Shown here: positions 7,697 to 16,016 of the stretch, one piece after another | How positions within the stretch are numbered: position 1 is the stretch's first letter | How the letters are laid out: the number at the start of each line of letters is the position of its first letter | DNA from: Patescibacteria group bacterium AH-259-L07 | GTDB lineage: Bacteria; Patescibacteriota; Patescibacteriia; UBA2591; UBA6264 | Reading direction: 5' to 3' | DNA length: 23,264 nucleotides | Assembly: GCA_027718005.1 (NCBI GenBank) | Contig: JALLOP010000011.1 | Location: 1 to 23,264 of the forward strand | Notes under the pieces: generated by a model | The model's database searches: none | Told to the model about the DNA's origin: nothing | What the model saw: the letters and a program-made list of their open reading frames with translations, nothing else | Made by a program: the position numbers and the translations under genes

Positions 7697-8632
7697 ATGG
7701 ATATTCTTGCGATTATAGGCGGTATTGCAACAGTTATGCTGCTTATTACGCTACATGAGCTTGGTCATTTACTCGCGGCTCGAAAGTTTGGTGTTGGCGT
7801 GGAGCAATTCTCAATTGGTCTTGGTCCAAAATTAAAGCGGCTCTCCAAAAAAGGACGTCTTCCAGTATATTGGCGTCTTATTCCTTTAGGCGGTTTTGTA
7901 AATATAAAAGGAGAGAAAATAAGAAGGAGTAAAATGAATGAATCAGTGCCAGGGAAAAGTTTGGAAGACATTTCATGGATAAAGCAGATAATTGTTCATT
8001 TAGCAGGGATTGGTGTTAATTTTATTCTTGCCATTATTATTTTAACTGCGCTGTTTTTATTTTTACCAGAAGATACAGAAATAGCATATGCATCATTAAG
8101 GTTTACTTTTATTAAACTCCCATCTTCATTATGGATTCTTGCCCCCATTTTTGCTTTTAAGGCAACGTTCATATATTGCATTAAATTTTTTCTAACAATA
8201 TTGAAAAGGATTCCGATTATAGTGAGCACGCTCTTTACCTCACCGCTTGTTCCGCGTGAAGGAGGACTCGGCGATACATTTGTTGCATGGGGTAATATAG
8301 TAAGTATAGGCTTTTGGGAATATCTTGGATTTGTCTATCTTTTTTCGCTATTACTGATTGCGTTAAATATGTTGCCGTTTTTACCATTTGATGGTGGACA
8401 GGCCGTTGTCTCAGCAGCTGGAAGAATCTTTAAAAAAGGAATGGCCTTGAATATACTTATCGCAGTAAGCTTTATTATTGGCGCAGCCATTATTGGAACA
8501 ATTATTATTTTAGTACTTATTGGTGATATACATGCTTTGCTATACACGCCCCTGGGAATTGCGGTACTTATTATTGGGATACTAATTGTATTAAAATTTA
8601 TACTTTCAAAAACTGGTAAGAAAAAAGAATAG
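7697..8632 (+). CDS. M50 site-2-type membrane metalloprotease
   Basis: A 311-residue intramembrane zinc protease. The first helix carries HELGH (residues 20-24). Next come the family segments FGVGVEQFSIGLGPKL and YWRLIPLGGFVNIKG. The second site is NMLPFLPFDGGQ, with the zinc-ligand Asp at about residue 232. Further hydrophobic helices lie at about 100-125 and 250-307. RseP/SpoIVFB-like enzymes cut membrane-bound regulators or signal-peptide remnants. I see no recognisable PDZ domain between the two halves, so it is shorter than RseP. The ATG at 7697 is preferred over the one at 7685 because GGAGG lies 5 nt before it. It has its own promoter and terminator. Substrate unknown. Confidence 0.88.
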   Translation: MDILAIIGGIATVMLLITLHELGHLLAARKFGVGVEQFSIGLGPKLKRLSKKGRLPVYWRLIPLGGFVNIKGEKIRRSKMNESVPGKSLEDISWIKQIIVHLAGIGVNFILAIIILTALFLFLPEDTEIAYASLRFTFIKLPSSLWILAPIFAFKATFIYCIKFFLTILKRIPIIVSTLFTSPLVPREGGLGDTFVAWGNIVSIGFWEYLGFVYLFSLLLIALNMLPFLPFDGGQAVVSAAGRIFKKGMALNILIAVSFIIGAAIIGTIIILVLIGDIHALLYTPLGIAVLIIGILIVLKFILSKTGKKKE

Positions 8633-8635
8633 TAT

Positions 8636-8667
8636 AAAACTTCTCAGATACATTCTGAGGAGTTTTT
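8636..8667 (+). terminator. Terminator of the M50 protease gene
   Basis: AAAACTTCTCAGA pairs with TCTGAGGAGTTTT (one G-U pair) around TACAT, ending in a T run. Confidence 0.85.
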
Positions 8668-8676
8668 ACATAAAAT

Positions 8677-8705
8677 TTGACATACCTAAAAATAATTCGT
8701 ATAAT
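8677..8705 (+). promoter_or_regulatory. Consensus sigma-70-type promoter of mgtE
   Basis: TTGACA (8677-8682), exactly 17 nt, TATAAT (8700-8705): a full consensus promoter. The -10 lies within a perfect 9-nt tandem repeat ATTCGTATA (8695-8712). Transcription should start near 8712, giving a leader of about 16 nt with no SD and no room for a Mg2+ riboswitch. Confidence 0.85.
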
Positions 8706-8727
8706 TCGTATACACTAATATACTCGT

Positions 8728-10086
8728 ATGGCAAATAAATCACTTAATAAAGCACAAGAGGCACTTTTGCGCCTTATCCGAGTTCATGCATATAGTTCAG
8801 CTTTTAATGTGTTGTATAAAATGCAGCCAGCTGACCTTGCTTTGATATTTAACTATTTAACCAATGCTGAAAAAGAATGGTTTATAAAAAGTATTATAAA
8901 AAATAGAAAACTGCCTGAAGTAATTTCTGAGCTTGAAGAAGAAAATACCGCTCAATTTCTTTCACTCATTACTGAGACTGAATTAATTGATATTTTAGAA
9001 ACAATACATCCAGATGATGCCGCAGACCTTTTGCCTCTTTTAGGAGTTGAAAAACAACAAGAAATACTTCAAAAATTATCAAAACCACAGCAAAGAGCCA
9101 TTTCCCAGCTTTTAGGTTTTGCACCTGATACTGCGGGTGGAATCATGACCACTGACTTTTTAGCACTTCCTGAGACCATAACTTCTTCACAAGCTATTAC
9201 TGCACTTAAAAAAATAGAGGAAAAGCCAGAAGTATTCTATGTCTATGTTATTGATGAACACCAACAACTTGTTGGTGTTCTTTCTTTCAAAGAACTGGTC
9301 ATGGCGCAAAAAGATAAAAAACTCAATGAAATCATGCACCCAGATCCCATCTGCATTGAGACAAATAAAAGTCAAGAAGAAGCAAGCTCAGATATTGCAA
9401 AATATAATTTATTAGCCCTGCCAGTAATTGATGAAAACCACCGATTAATCGGCCAAATTACGGTTGATGATGCGATTGATGTATTAGTAGAAGGCGCAAC
9501 TGAAGATATTTATCATCTTGCTGGGTTAGGTAAAGAAGAACATGCTGCTACCTCAACACTTACCTCTACCAAACTGCGCTCACCCTGGCTGTTAGTTAAT
9601 TTAGCAACCGCAATTCTTGCCGCATACACCATTAGTCTTTTTGAGGAAACTATTGCCCAATATGTTGTATTAGCGATTCTCATGCCTATTGTAGCCAGTA
9701 TGGGTGGAAATGCGGGGACCCAATCCCTTGTTGTCGTAGTTCGTTCACTTGCGTTAGGAGAAATAGGATGGAGAGTAGGACTTAAAGTAGTATTTAAAGA
9801 AATACGCGTAGGGCTTTTAAATGGCATTATTACCGGCCTTGCTATGGGATTTATTGCATATTTGTGGTATCAAAACCTCACGCTTGCACTTATTATAGTT
9901 GCTGCCATGATTGCAAACCTTATTATCGCAGGACTTTTTGGAGCCGCTGTTCCCTTAATTTTACGAAAATTTAATCTTGATCCCGCACTAGGATCATCAA
10001 TCTTTGTCACCACGGCCACTGATGTCGGTGGCTTTATTATCTTTTTAGGCCTTGCTACGCTGCTTATAAAAGTCTTATTACCCTAG
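8728..10086 (+). CDS. mgtE: Magnesium channel/transporter MgtE
   Basis: A 452-residue Mg2+ channel with the full family layout. The N domain (about 1-130) contains ETIHPDDAADLLPLL. Two CBS domains follow at about 135-260 (FYVYVIDEHQQLVGVLSFKE and ALPVIDENHRLIGQITVDD). Five membrane helices occupy 288-452. The channel signature MPIVASMGGNAGTQS lies at 319-333. The last-helix segment TTATDVGGF contains Asp432, the same number as the pore Asp in Thermus MgtE. In the known family, Mg2+ bound by the N and CBS domains closes the channel. The gene has a consensus promoter, no SD, and is followed by a GC-rich hairpin and a terminator. It appears to be transcribed alone and is intact. Confidence 0.95.
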   Translation: MANKSLNKAQEALLRLIRVHAYSSAFNVLYKMQPADLALIFNYLTNAEKEWFIKSIIKNRKLPEVISELEEENTAQFLSLITETELIDILETIHPDDAADLLPLLGVEKQQEILQKLSKPQQRAISQLLGFAPDTAGGIMTTDFLALPETITSSQAITALKKIEEKPEVFYVYVIDEHQQLVGVLSFKELVMAQKDKKLNEIMHPDPICIETNKSQEEASSDIAKYNLLALPVIDENHRLIGQITVDDAIDVLVEGATEDIYHLAGLGKEEHAATSTLTSTKLRSPWLLVNLATAILAAYTISLFEETIAQYVVLAILMPIVASMGGNAGTQSLVVVVRSLALGEIGWRVGLKVVFKEIRVGLLNGIITGLAMGFIAYLWYQNLTLALIIVAAMIANLIIAGLFGAAVPLILRKFNLDPALGSSIFVTTATDVGGFIIFLGLATLLIKVLLP

Positions 10087-10141
10087 GGTCCCGGGGATCC
10101 ATACTCCACTACGGGTACTCGGTATCCGTAGTTGGGGGTAT
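10080..10141. other. GC-rich palindromic segment after mgtE
   Basis: Immediately at the mgtE stop are ACCCTAGGGT (10080-10089), CCCGGG and GGATCC. Then ATACTCCACTACGG (10101-10114) pairs with CCGTAGTTGGGGGTAT (10126-10141), using one wobble and a TG bulge, around an 11-nt loop. It precedes the real terminator and has no U run of its own. It could be an mRNA 3'-end stabiliser or a repeat insertion. Confidence 0.6.
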
Positions 10142-10143
10142 AC

Positions 10144-10174
10144 AAAAAACGCTGGGCTGACCAGCGCTTTTTTT
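10144..10174. terminator. Bidirectional terminator between mgtE and the 107-aa gene
   Basis: CGCTGG-GCTGA-CCAGCG (10150-10166) is flanked by AAAAAA on the left and CTTTTTTT on the right, so it can end transcripts from both converging genes. It is the same hairpin as at 4402-4418 with two loop changes. Confidence 0.88.
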
Positions 10175-10185
10175 AGCCTTTGACT

Positions 10186-10509
10186 TTAATGAATAACACC
10201 GATGAATCTCAGTAACCCAGACCCGAAAAAAAGCTTGAAAAGATAAATAATCACCTTTACTAGCCAGCTTCCCCCGGTAAGCACCAGACCGAACGGTATG
10301 CCTATTACTGCGCCTAAAAACTGCCCCTTCTTGTCATCTTCCCACTTCTTCGCAAACGGTTCCGGCGCATAATAATGTTTCTGCAGCGGAATAAGAACCT
10401 TTTGGGCTATCGAGCCTTGATGATAGCATGCATAGTCGAGCCAGTATAACCATACCTGCCCGATCATCACATAAGCGTAGATTCCCACAAGCCAGATTAT
10501 CAACTCCAT
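10186..10509 (-). CDS. Small membrane protein (107 aa), unknown
   Basis: An N-terminal hydrophobic segment (LIIWLVGIYAYVMIGQVWLYWL), a polar middle with KKWEDDKKGQF, and one or two further hydrophobic segments (FLGAVIGIPFGLVLTG and WLVKVIIYLFKLFFG). I recognise no family. Expression signals are strong: TTGACA-17-TATACT upstream, AAAGGAGG 5 nt before the ATG, and a bidirectional terminator 12 nt after the stop. It is transcribed alone. It shares these signals and the terminator sequence with the 53-aa membrane protein at 4460-4621, although the proteins themselves do not look alike. Confidence 0.8.
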   Translation of the reverse strand: MELIIWLVGIYAYVMIGQVWLYWLDYACYHQGSIAQKVLIPLQKHYYAPEPFAKKWEDDKKGQFLGAVIGIPFGLVLTGGSWLVKVIIYLFKLFFGSGLLRFIGVIH

Positions 10510-10541
10510 AATTTCCTCCTTTTTGTTTTTGTACCGATATT

Positions 10542-10570
10542 AGTATAGCAAAATCTTATTTTCTTGTCAA
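10542..10570 (-). promoter_or_regulatory. Promoter of the 107-aa membrane protein
   Basis: On the minus strand: TTGACA (10570-10565), 17 nt, TATACT (10547-10542). It sits just past the end of the GT2 gene, and no terminator separates the two, so readthrough from GT2 is possible. Confidence 0.8.
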
Positions 10571-10578
10571 TAGCGAAT

Positions 10579-11631
10579 TTACCACTGAATTGATTTTCTA
10601 AGAACTTTCCATGCAATACCGAAAATAGGATTGACAATATATTTTAATAAAGGATGGGTAAACCCAGCAAAACTAAATTTATTTTCTAAATATTGAGAAA
10701 ATTCCTTATCAGAAATTTTTCTAGAACTTTGAATTCTCCTGCGTTTAACTAAAGTCTTAGGAATCTGCAGTAAAAAACTAAAATAACTTTTAATCTTGAG
10801 AAAAAACCATCCGCTGAACAGGCAATAACCAAAAATCCCGAATTCCATAAATAACACGAGAGGAAAAAGTAAAATTAATGTCGGCAACTTATAAAATTTG
10901 AAGAAAGTGATCAACCGATTCCTTTCTGACCAATAAAAACGATGTGGAAAAACACCCTCTGTGTATTTATGATAAACAATAGATTTAGGCGCCAACAAGA
11001 TATCATAACCTAAAAATCTAGCTCGAATACAAATATCTGAATCTTCGTGATACATAAATAAATCATGATCTAACAAACCCACTTCTGCCAGTGCTTTAAC
11101 ATTAATAAACATAGCTGCTCCAGAGGCATATGTAATACTAGGAAACTCATCAGTGTATGATAATTGACTTACTGGTTTTTTATAATCTCCTGAGTAACCA
11201 AATCCCAGGAACTGCATTTTACAACCAGAATTCTGAACCATATCCTTTTCAGGCCAACACAATAATAAAGACTGAAAGGCAAAAAACTTTTTAGATATTG
11301 ATTGCGCTGCTTTAGCCAGCTCTTTTAAACAATCTTTATCACAAATGGTATCTTGATTAAGAAGATATATATAATCAGAATTTTTTCTCAATGCTTCTGA
11401 TATCCCGATATTATTCCCTCTTGCAAATCCTATATTTTTTTTATTTTCAATTACAATAACCTCTGGATAATTTTCTTTTACATACAAAACTGAATCGTCA
11501 TTGGAATTATTGTCAACGAGAATAATTTGAAAGGGCTTTACCGTTTGCTGTTTCAAGCTGTATAAACAGTCCGGGAGATAGTCCCGGCCATTATATGACA
11601 CAATTATTACTGCGATCTTAATCTTTTTCAT
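10579..11631 (-). CDS. GT2 family glycosyltransferase (rhamnosyltransferase-like)
   Basis: A 350-residue inverting GT-A enzyme. It opens with KIAVIIVSYNGRDYLPDCLYSL, followed by IILVDNNSNDDS and ENKKNIGFARGNNIG, the nucleotide-sugar-binding pattern of the WbbL/RfbF-like group. YLLNQDT holds the metal-binding Asp in the DxD position. HEDSDICIRARFLGYDI is the acceptor-side ED motif. A C-terminal hydrophobic stretch at about 245-280 suggests membrane association. It likely adds a deoxyhexose or similar sugar to a surface glycan; the sugar is not predictable. The ATG lies 2 nt after the acsA stop, so it is translated from the same mRNA as acsA, an odd partner for a glycan gene. Confidence 0.88.
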   Translation of the reverse strand: MKKIKIAVIIVSYNGRDYLPDCLYSLKQQTVKPFQIILVDNNSNDDSVLYVKENYPEVIVIENKKNIGFARGNNIGISEALRKNSDYIYLLNQDTICDKDCLKELAKAAQSISKKFFAFQSLLLCWPEKDMVQNSGCKMQFLGFGYSGDYKKPVSQLSYTDEFPSITYASGAAMFINVKALAEVGLLDHDLFMYHEDSDICIRARFLGYDILLAPKSIVYHKYTEGVFPHRFYWSERNRLITFFKFYKLPTLILLFPLVLFMEFGIFGYCLFSGWFFLKIKSYFSFLLQIPKTLVKRRRIQSSRKISDKEFSQYLENKFSFAGFTHPLLKYIVNPIFGIAWKVLRKSIQW

Positions 11632-11633
11632 TT

Positions 11634-13499
11634 CTAATCTTCCAAGGTTGATGTATCCCCTACTGTTTTGCCAAGTTCTTTCGCCTTTAATATGCGGCGC
11701 ATGATTTTCCCGCTTCGCGTTTTTGGCAATGTATCAACAAATTCTATCTCTTCAGGCTTCGCAATGGGGCCAACCTCTTTCTTAATATGAGCATTGAGCT
11801 CATTTTTTAGCTCCTCTGTCTTTTCTATACCTTGTTTTAATATTACAAACGCTTTAATAGCCTGACCTTTAATGTCATGCGGCTTGCCAATCACTGCGGC
11901 TTCAACAACTGAGGGGTGAGATACAAATGCGCTCTCGAGCTCTGCAGTACCAAATCGATAACCAGCTACTTTTAATACATCGTCAGTCCGCCCTTCAATC
12001 CAAAAATATCCATCCTTATCTTTTTTTGCCGCATCACCGGTAAAATATACACCGGAAATTTCTTTCCAATATACTAATTTGAACCGCTTTTTATTTTTAT
12101 ATAAGGTCCTTAACATCGAAGGCCATGGAGTTTTAAGCACTAAAAAACCGCCTTTTCCTGGCTCCATAACCTTGCCATCTTTATCCATAATCTCAGGCAC
12201 AATGCCGAAAAATGGCTTTGCAACTGATCCGGGCTTTAATGGCATTGATGGTAGAGGGGAGATCATCTGCATCCCGGTTTCAGTCTGCCACCACGTATCC
12301 ATAATTGGACAACGATTATTACCAATATATTTATAATACCACTCCCATGCCTCTGGATTAATTGGCTCGCCTACAGTCCCTAAAATACGCAAAGAATCCA
12401 AATTATATTTCTGCGGCCATTGGGAACCATAGCGCATTGATGCACGAATCGCCGTAGGCGTAGAATAAAACTTAGTAATCTTATGTTTTTCAATTAATGA
12501 CCACCACTTGCCTGGATCTGGATATAAAGGCGGGCCTTCATAAAAAAACTGTGTAATGCCAAGTATAAAGGGTGCATACGTAATATATGAATGCCCAGTA
12601 ATCCATCCGGGATCGGCCGTACAGTACCATCGATCATCATCTTGAATATTAAAAATCAATTTTAAGGTAGCATAAATGCCAACCATGTATCCGCCATGAA
12701 CGTGCAAAACAGCCTTCGGTTTTCCAGTAGATCCTGATGTGTAGAGAATAAATAAGGGATCTTCAGAACTCATTGCTTCAGTTTTACAGTCAGTACTCAT
12801 ATCTTTTACAAGATTGTCATACCATATATCTCTCCCCTGCTTCATATCAACATCATTATTTGCTCGCTTTACTACAATGATATGTTTAACGCTTTTAATC
12901 TCTTGTACAGCCTCGTCAACAATATGTTTTGTTTTAATTAATTTATCTCGATAATGATATCCATCAGCAGTAATAACTACTTTAGCCTGTGCATCAGTAA
13001 TGCGTGTCCGCAAGGCCTCGATACTAAATCCACAATACACCACACTATGAATCGCGCCAATCTTGGCGCATGCCATCATAGAAATAATTTGCTCCGGCAG
13101 TCGCGGCAAATAAATACTTATACGATCTCCTTTTTTTACCCCTAACTTTTTTAGCCCATTTGCTAGGCGCGACACTTCATCATTAAGCTCTTTATAGGTA
13201 AATTTCCTCTCTTTGCCATCTTGCCCTTCCCAAAGCAAAGCTAGTTTATCTCCTTTGCCATTGTTAATATGGCGATCCAGGGCGTTGTATACAATATTAC
13301 ACCTTGCGCCTATAAACCATTTTGCGAAAGGGCGCTTCCATTGTAAAACTTTTTTCCATGGCTTAAACCATGAAAGCTCTTGGGCAATTCCCTCCCAAAA
13401 CTTCTCTGGGTCTTTAATTGAATCTTGATAGACCTTATCATAATCTTTTATATGCGCACGGTCTATCATATCTTGTGATGGCTTATATAATTTTGACAT
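11634..13499 (-). CDS. acsA: Acetyl-CoA synthetase (AMP-forming)
   Basis: A 621-residue adenylate-forming enzyme making acetyl-CoA from acetate, ATP and CoA via acetyl-AMP. Motifs in order: VYCGFSIEALRTRI (about 155), P-loop LYTSGSTGKPKAVLHVHGG (about 255), DPGWITGHSYITYAP, MDTWWQTETGM, YFTGDAAKKDKDGYFWIEGR, DDVLKVAGYRFGTAELE, and a C-terminal LPKTRSGKIMRRIL containing the catalytic, acetylation-controlled lysine. It is slightly shorter than the usual 640-660 residues, but all motifs are present. GYRFGTAE replaces the common GHRLGTAE. It starts 22 nt after pheT without an SD and is 2 nt before GT2, so it appears to be co-transcribed with pheST. It could use propionate, but the WWQTETG pocket Trp favours acetate. 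Confidence 0.94.
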   Translation of the reverse strand: MSKLYKPSQDMIDRAHIKDYDKVYQDSIKDPEKFWEGIAQELSWFKPWKKVLQWKRPFAKWFIGARCNIVYNALDRHINNGKGDKLALLWEGQDGKERKFTYKELNDEVSRLANGLKKLGVKKGDRISIYLPRLPEQIISMMACAKIGAIHSVVYCGFSIEALRTRITDAQAKVVITADGYHYRDKLIKTKHIVDEAVQEIKSVKHIIVVKRANNDVDMKQGRDIWYDNLVKDMSTDCKTEAMSSEDPLFILYTSGSTGKPKAVLHVHGGYMVGIYATLKLIFNIQDDDRWYCTADPGWITGHSYITYAPFILGITQFFYEGPPLYPDPGKWWSLIEKHKITKFYSTPTAIRASMRYGSQWPQKYNLDSLRILGTVGEPINPEAWEWYYKYIGNNRCPIMDTWWQTETGMQMISPLPSMPLKPGSVAKPFFGIVPEIMDKDGKVMEPGKGGFLVLKTPWPSMLRTLYKNKKRFKLVYWKEISGVYFTGDAAKKDKDGYFWIEGRTDDVLKVAGYRFGTAELESAFVSHPSVVEAAVIGKPHDIKGQAIKAFVILKQGIEKTEELKNELNAHIKKEVGPIAKPEEIEFVDTLPKTRSGKIMRRILKAKELGKTVGDTSTLED

Positions 13500-13521
13500 A
13501 CAAAAAATTAAACTTTGTTAG

Positions 13522-15924
13522 TTAAAAATCTCGTAATTGCGCCTTAAACTCTTGCTCTAAGACCTCAACTATGTTCTTCTTAATTTTATCTATTTCCTCA
13601 CTCTTAAGCGTTCTTTTGTATGACTGGTAAACAATGTGAAATGCAATGTTACGTTTATCACCAAATCGCTTTGACTCATATATATCAAATAATTCAATCT
13701 CATCAATCAACGGATCAATATCTTTTATAACTTTTTTAACCTGCCCCCATGCTACCTTTTTATCAATTAAGAATGCGAGGTCTCTTTTTATAGGAGGATA
13801 TTGGGAAATGGGAAAATATATTTTGGTCTTGGCTTTAAAACGTAATAATTTTTCAAAATCAAGCTCAAAAATAGCAATTCCATCACTTGGAAAATCAAAG
13901 AATCCAAGCTTTGTCTTTCCTAATAAAATATCTATACTATGCGACTGTCTTCTCACATAGTTTAACTTTTCAAAATCAATCCCCAGTTGTTTTAAAATAA
14001 GTTCAATAATTCCTTTTATAGCAAAATATAAGAACCGTTCCTCACTTCGTTCGGAAGAACCTTGAAGTTTGAAATGTTTAATATTTTTATTGCCAAACTT
14101 TAGATCTTGCTTCTCACTCTTAATCAATCCTGCAATTTTTTTTCTCTCTTGAGGCTCAAATACGTTTCCGATTTCAAACAATTTAAATTCTGAAAAGTAA
14201 GAATCATTTTTTAGTTTGTTTTTTATTAAACCAGGAATCAAACTTCTGCGTAAGTATTGCTGATCAGCGTTTAACGGATTGGCAATACTTATATGTTTGC
14301 CCGAACTTTTAACGGTATTTTTTGCATCTGCGCCATAAAAAGAGTAATTATATACCTCATCAAACCCGCAACCAGCCAAAATATTTTTAAGATCTTTCTC
14401 TAATACAAGTTCTCGTGTAGGTGGTGATGGAGCCATCTCCCCCACAATGGGAGCAGGGACAATTTTGTCAGCGCCATAAATTCGCACCACTTCTTCAACT
14501 AAATCCTCAAATACACGTAAATCTTTTCGATAAGAAGGAATAGTAACTTTTGCTTTTTCCTTTACCAAAGTTACGTTACAGCCGAGTCGTTTTAAAATAG
14601 AGGTCATTTCCTTATTTTCTATTTTACTTTCACCAATATACGCTCGCGCCCTATTACAATCAAAATCAATACTAATTATTTGTTTTAGCTGTCGTGCTGT
14701 TTCCGTGCTTTTAATATCGTATATGCGGCTTACTACGCTTCCCTGTGACTTATCACGTATGAGCTCAATTGCGCGCAAAAGTCCAATCTTCGCAAAGGTC
14801 AAGGGCAAACTCTTTTCAAATCGCAGTGCTGAATCTGACCGCAGACCTAAACGCCACGAAGTCTTTCGAACATATATAGGATTAAAATTTGCTGACTCTA
14901 TAATGATTGTTTTACTAAGTTCATTTACCCCTGATGCCTCTCCTCCCATAATTCCTGCTAAGGCAATGGGGCCCTTGTTATCAGCAATAACAATATCTTC
15001 TGAGGATAATCTATATTCTTCGCCATCGAGTGCACGTAATTTTTCTCCCTGCTTTGAGAATCGTACTATAATACCGCGTGAAATTTTATCTTTATCAAAT
15101 ACATGCAATGGCTGACCAAACTCCATCATCACATAATTGGTAATATCAACAATATTATTAATGGGGCGCAGTCCTATGCTGCGCAATCTGGATTGCATCC
15201 ACTCTGGCGATGGCCCGACTTTTATCTTATCCATTACCACTGCCATATATCTTGGACATAATTTTTTGTCCTCAACATTAATATCCAATCTGATTTTTGG
15301 TTTGCTTATTCTTCTGTCCCGATGTCGTAATTCTGAATTCTTAATTCTTAATTCTGTATTTGTAATTGCGCCTATTTCTCTAGCAAATCCATAGTGATTA
15401 AATAAATCCGGCCTACGCGTAATGGATTTATTCTCGATTTCTAAAATAATATCATCCAAGCCTAAAGTTTTAGCCATATTTTGACCTAATGTTGCTCCAC
15501 TACTCAATATATAAATTCCTGTATGATCATCGCCAATGCCCAATTCATCTTCAGCGCATAACATGCCTTGTGATTTTACGCCGCGGATAACACATGTCTC
15601 TAACTTTGATCCGTCAGCTAGTCGTGCGCCCTCCAGAGCAAGCGGAACTTTTTGCCCAACCGCTATATTTGGCGCACCGCATACAACTAAATATAAAACT
15701 GTTTTCTTGCCTACTACGGTCTTTACCATAGCGAGCTGCAATTTATCAGCGCGAGGATGAGGCTTAATCTTGATAATTTCTCCAACCACAACGTTATCAA
15801 GCCCTTGTGATAGATCTTCTACACCTTCAACCGAGGCAACATGCATATTCAAAAGTTCAGCCAATTTTTCAGGCGATCTTCTTGTATGAGTCAATTCTTG
15901 TAACCACTTATAGCTTAATCGCAT
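13522..15924 (-). CDS. pheT: Phenylalanine-tRNA ligase beta subunit
   Basis: An 800-residue, full-length beta chain of the alpha2beta2 PheRS. It contains the N-terminal tRNA-binding/EMAP-like domain (about 40-150: VVVGEIIKIKPHPRADKLQL, GVKSQGMLCAEDELG), the B3/4 editing domain (about 215-400: SPEWMQSRLRSIGLRPINNI, MMEFGQPLHVFD), the B5 domain (about 410-490: EDLVEEVVRIYGADKI), the catalytic-like core, and the C-terminal anticodon-binding fold (SQYPPIKRDLAFLIDKKV through DIYESKRFGDKRNIAFHIVY). The start MRLSYKWLQELT fits the family; no SD is visible. A structured element separates it from pheS. Two repeat-derived segments are in frame: NTELRIKNSELRHRD near residue 195 and GSSERSEER near residue 625. 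Both lie where loops are expected, so the enzyme is probably active. Confidence 0.95.
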   Translation of the reverse strand: MRLSYKWLQELTHTRRSPEKLAELLNMHVASVEGVEDLSQGLDNVVVGEIIKIKPHPRADKLQLAMVKTVVGKKTVLYLVVCGAPNIAVGQKVPLALEGARLADGSKLETCVIRGVKSQGMLCAEDELGIGDDHTGIYILSSGATLGQNMAKTLGLDDIILEIENKSITRRPDLFNHYGFAREIGAITNTELRIKNSELRHRDRRISKPKIRLDINVEDKKLCPRYMAVVMDKIKVGPSPEWMQSRLRSIGLRPINNIVDITNYVMMEFGQPLHVFDKDKISRGIIVRFSKQGEKLRALDGEEYRLSSEDIVIADNKGPIALAGIMGGEASGVNELSKTIIIESANFNPIYVRKTSWRLGLRSDSALRFEKSLPLTFAKIGLLRAIELIRDKSQGSVVSRIYDIKSTETARQLKQIISIDFDCNRARAYIGESKIENKEMTSILKRLGCNVTLVKEKAKVTIPSYRKDLRVFEDLVEEVVRIYGADKIVPAPIVGEMAPSPPTRELVLEKDLKNILAGCGFDEVYNYSFYGADAKNTVKSSGKHISIANPLNADQQYLRRSLIPGLIKNKLKNDSYFSEFKLFEIGNVFEPQERKKIAGLIKSEKQDLKFGNKNIKHFKLQGSSERSEERFLYFAIKGIIELILKQLGIDFEKLNYVRRQSHSIDILLGKTKLGFFDFPSDGIAIFELDFEKLLRFKAKTKIYFPISQYPPIKRDLAFLIDKKVAWGQVKKVIKDIDPLIDEIELFDIYESKRFGDKRNIAFHIVYQSYKRTLKSEEIDKIKKNIVEVLEQEFKAQLRDF
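14030..14061 (-). repeat. Short palindromic repeat in frame in pheT
   Basis: On the coding strand GGTTCTTCCGAACGAAGTGA is followed by GGAACGGTTCTT. The core CCGA-CGAAGTGAGGAA resembles the widespread repeat also suspected at 4206-4230, and GGTTCTT occurs at both ends as a 7-nt direct repeat. It encodes GSSERSEERF, a low-complexity Ser/Glu/Arg patch between KLQ and LYFAIKG. Confidence 0.5.
15328..15365 (-). repeat. AT-rich GAATTAA-type repeat in frame in pheT
   Basis: The coding strand has AATTACAAATACAGAATTAA continuing as GAATTAAGAATTCAGAATTA. It encodes NTELRIKNSELR in the linker between the tRNA-binding and editing domains. I recall IKNSELRIKNYELR-like peptides as translations of intergenic repeats in related genomes. 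Confidence 0.55.
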
Positions 15925-15953
15925 ATCATATATAATAACTAAAATTGTCTTAT

Positions 15954-16016
15954 AATTTCAAAGGGCGAGTCAAATGGAAAAATTGCATTTTTCCATTTGC
16001 GAGCCCTGACGAAATT
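15954..16016 (-). ncRNA. Structured element, copy A (pheS-pheT intergenic)
   Basis: On the minus strand a 63-nt asymmetric hairpin starts at the base after the pheS stop. P1 is AATTTC/GAAATT. Internal loop GTC faces TT. P2 is AGGGC/GCCCT. Internal loop TCG faces ACTC. P3 is the 13-bp CAAATGGAAAAAT/ATTTTTCCATTTG with a GCA loop. It ends 29 nt before the pheT start. The same architecture with compensatory changes occurs at 22869-22930. There is no terminal U run, so it is not a simple terminator. It may be a cis-regulatory RNA, a processing site or a palindromic mobile repeat. Confidence 0.65.

Noticed and set aside
10090..10100. CCCGGGGATCC resembles cloning-vector polylinker
   Set aside because: The match is 11 nt only; flanks do not continue as vector, and the DNA lies naturally between a gene and its terminator.
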